A stretch of DNA of 5,855 nucleotides from JAXHUA01 sp034189695. GTDB taxonomy: Bacteria; Chloroflexota; Dehalococcoidia; E44-bin15. The notes under the pieces were generated by a model. That model was not told the origin of the DNA and did not search any database. It was given only the letters and a program-made list of their open reading frames with translations. The position numbers and the translations under genes are program-made. Below are positions 5,651 to 5,855 of the stretch, piece after piece. The DNA is taken from positions 1 through 5,855 of the forward strand of contig JAXHUA010000006.1 of NCBI GenBank assembly GCA_034189695.1, written 5' to 3'. Every line of letters begins with the position of its first letter. The first letter of the stretch is position 1.

Positions 5651-5855
5651 TGTAACTCCGGACTTTGGGTGCAGGGCTCAGTTCGGAGTCAGTGTGCCAA
5701 GTGCATTAGTAAACAGGTCGACAGCACCAATATGGGAATTGCGACCTGGCATGGTGGACCGGTATGTCGACCACAATTATCCTGGTCGCTTAAAATATCC
5801 AGATCGAGTTTGGCAAAGAACTCGGCAGGCATCGCCTGGTGGTGGCTCATCCTGA
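5573..5855. mobile_element. Candidate end of a transposable element entering from the right edge
   Basis: From about 5573 the DNA changes character. G+C falls to about 47% (56 of 120 bases at 5701-5820) against about 65% in a gene to the left. The boundary carries TGTGAG at 5573-5578, followed by repeats at a 22-bp period. Ends that begin TGT and hold several transposase-binding sites about two turns apart are known in the TnsB/MuA/IstA group (Tn7-like, Mu, IS21). No transposase is recognisable in the window, and the other end and any target duplication lie outside it. The alternative is an ordinary AT-richer intergenic stretch with regulatory sites. Confidence 0.25.
5689..5855 (-). CDS. Possible 3' end of an unknown gene running in from the right edge
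   Basis: Reading leftward, one frame is open from the window edge to a TGA at 5689-5691. It has an ATG at 5850 and a tail containing MPAEFFAKLDLDILSD and then CQVAIPILVLSTCLLMHLAH. It resembles nothing I can name. Third-position G+C is about 55% by hand count, lower than expected for this genome, so it is either foreign, degraded or not coding. If the candidate mobile element is real, this could be the end of one of its genes. The frame is short and the call is weak. Confidence 0.2.
   Translation of the reverse strand, partial: RMSHHQAMPAEFFAKLDLDILSDQDNCGRHTGPPCQVAIPILVLSTCLLMHLAH

Noticed and set aside
5714..5748. Inverted repeat CAGGTCG/CGACCTG in the low-G+C segment
   Set aside because: Seven-base arms separated by 21 bases with no adjoining signal; not enough to propose a site or terminator.
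5622..5855. Plus-strand open frame of 77 codons ending exactly at the window edge
   Set aside because: It has no ribosome site before the ATG, a low third-position G+C (about 40% by eye) and no recognisable motif, and it runs through the low-G+C candidate element end. It is unlikely to be a gene.

Overview
The window is a high-GC bacterial segment. A hand count of 2581-2700 gives about 65% G+C. It holds three genes on the plus strand and one long convergent gene on the minus strand, and its right end has a different base composition. The mix of proteins suggests a member of the Chloroflexota, perhaps a Dehalococcoidia-like lineage. That mix is an ADP-forming acyl-CoA synthetase alpha subunit, a secreted protein with BACON-like repeats and a long Thr-Pro linker, and a short beta-rich domain I associate with that phylum. 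The placement is an inference from protein style, not a proven one.

Left to right: 2-445 is the C-terminal end of an extracytoplasmic-looking protein, closed by a clear intrinsic terminator at 463-498. A sigma-70-type promoter (639-667) then drives 696-2147. This gene encodes an acyl-CoA synthetase alpha subunit with the catalytic His in place but no ATP-grasp half; no beta subunit is visible. A second strong promoter (2261-2289) drives 2328-3284, a 318-residue protein that joins a transglutaminase-like Cys-His-Asp domain, two TPRs and a C-terminal helix-turn-helix resembling sigma-70 region 4. This is the most unusual gene here.

Converging on it is 3388-5313 (minus), a predicted membrane-anchored surface protein: signal peptide, three BACON-like beta-sandwich repeats, a ~95-residue Thr-Pro linker encoded by tandem DNA repeats, a ZU5-like domain, one transmembrane helix and a very acidic cytoplasmic tail. 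Each complete plus-strand gene appears to have its own promoter, so the genes do not look like an operon or a joint pathway.

The last ~285 bases (from about 5571) fall to roughly 47% G+C (hand count of 5701-5820). They begin with short degenerate repeats at a 22-bp period next to a TGTGAG sequence. This resembles the end of a DDE-type transposable element, but no transposase is identifiable inside the window, so the call is tentative.
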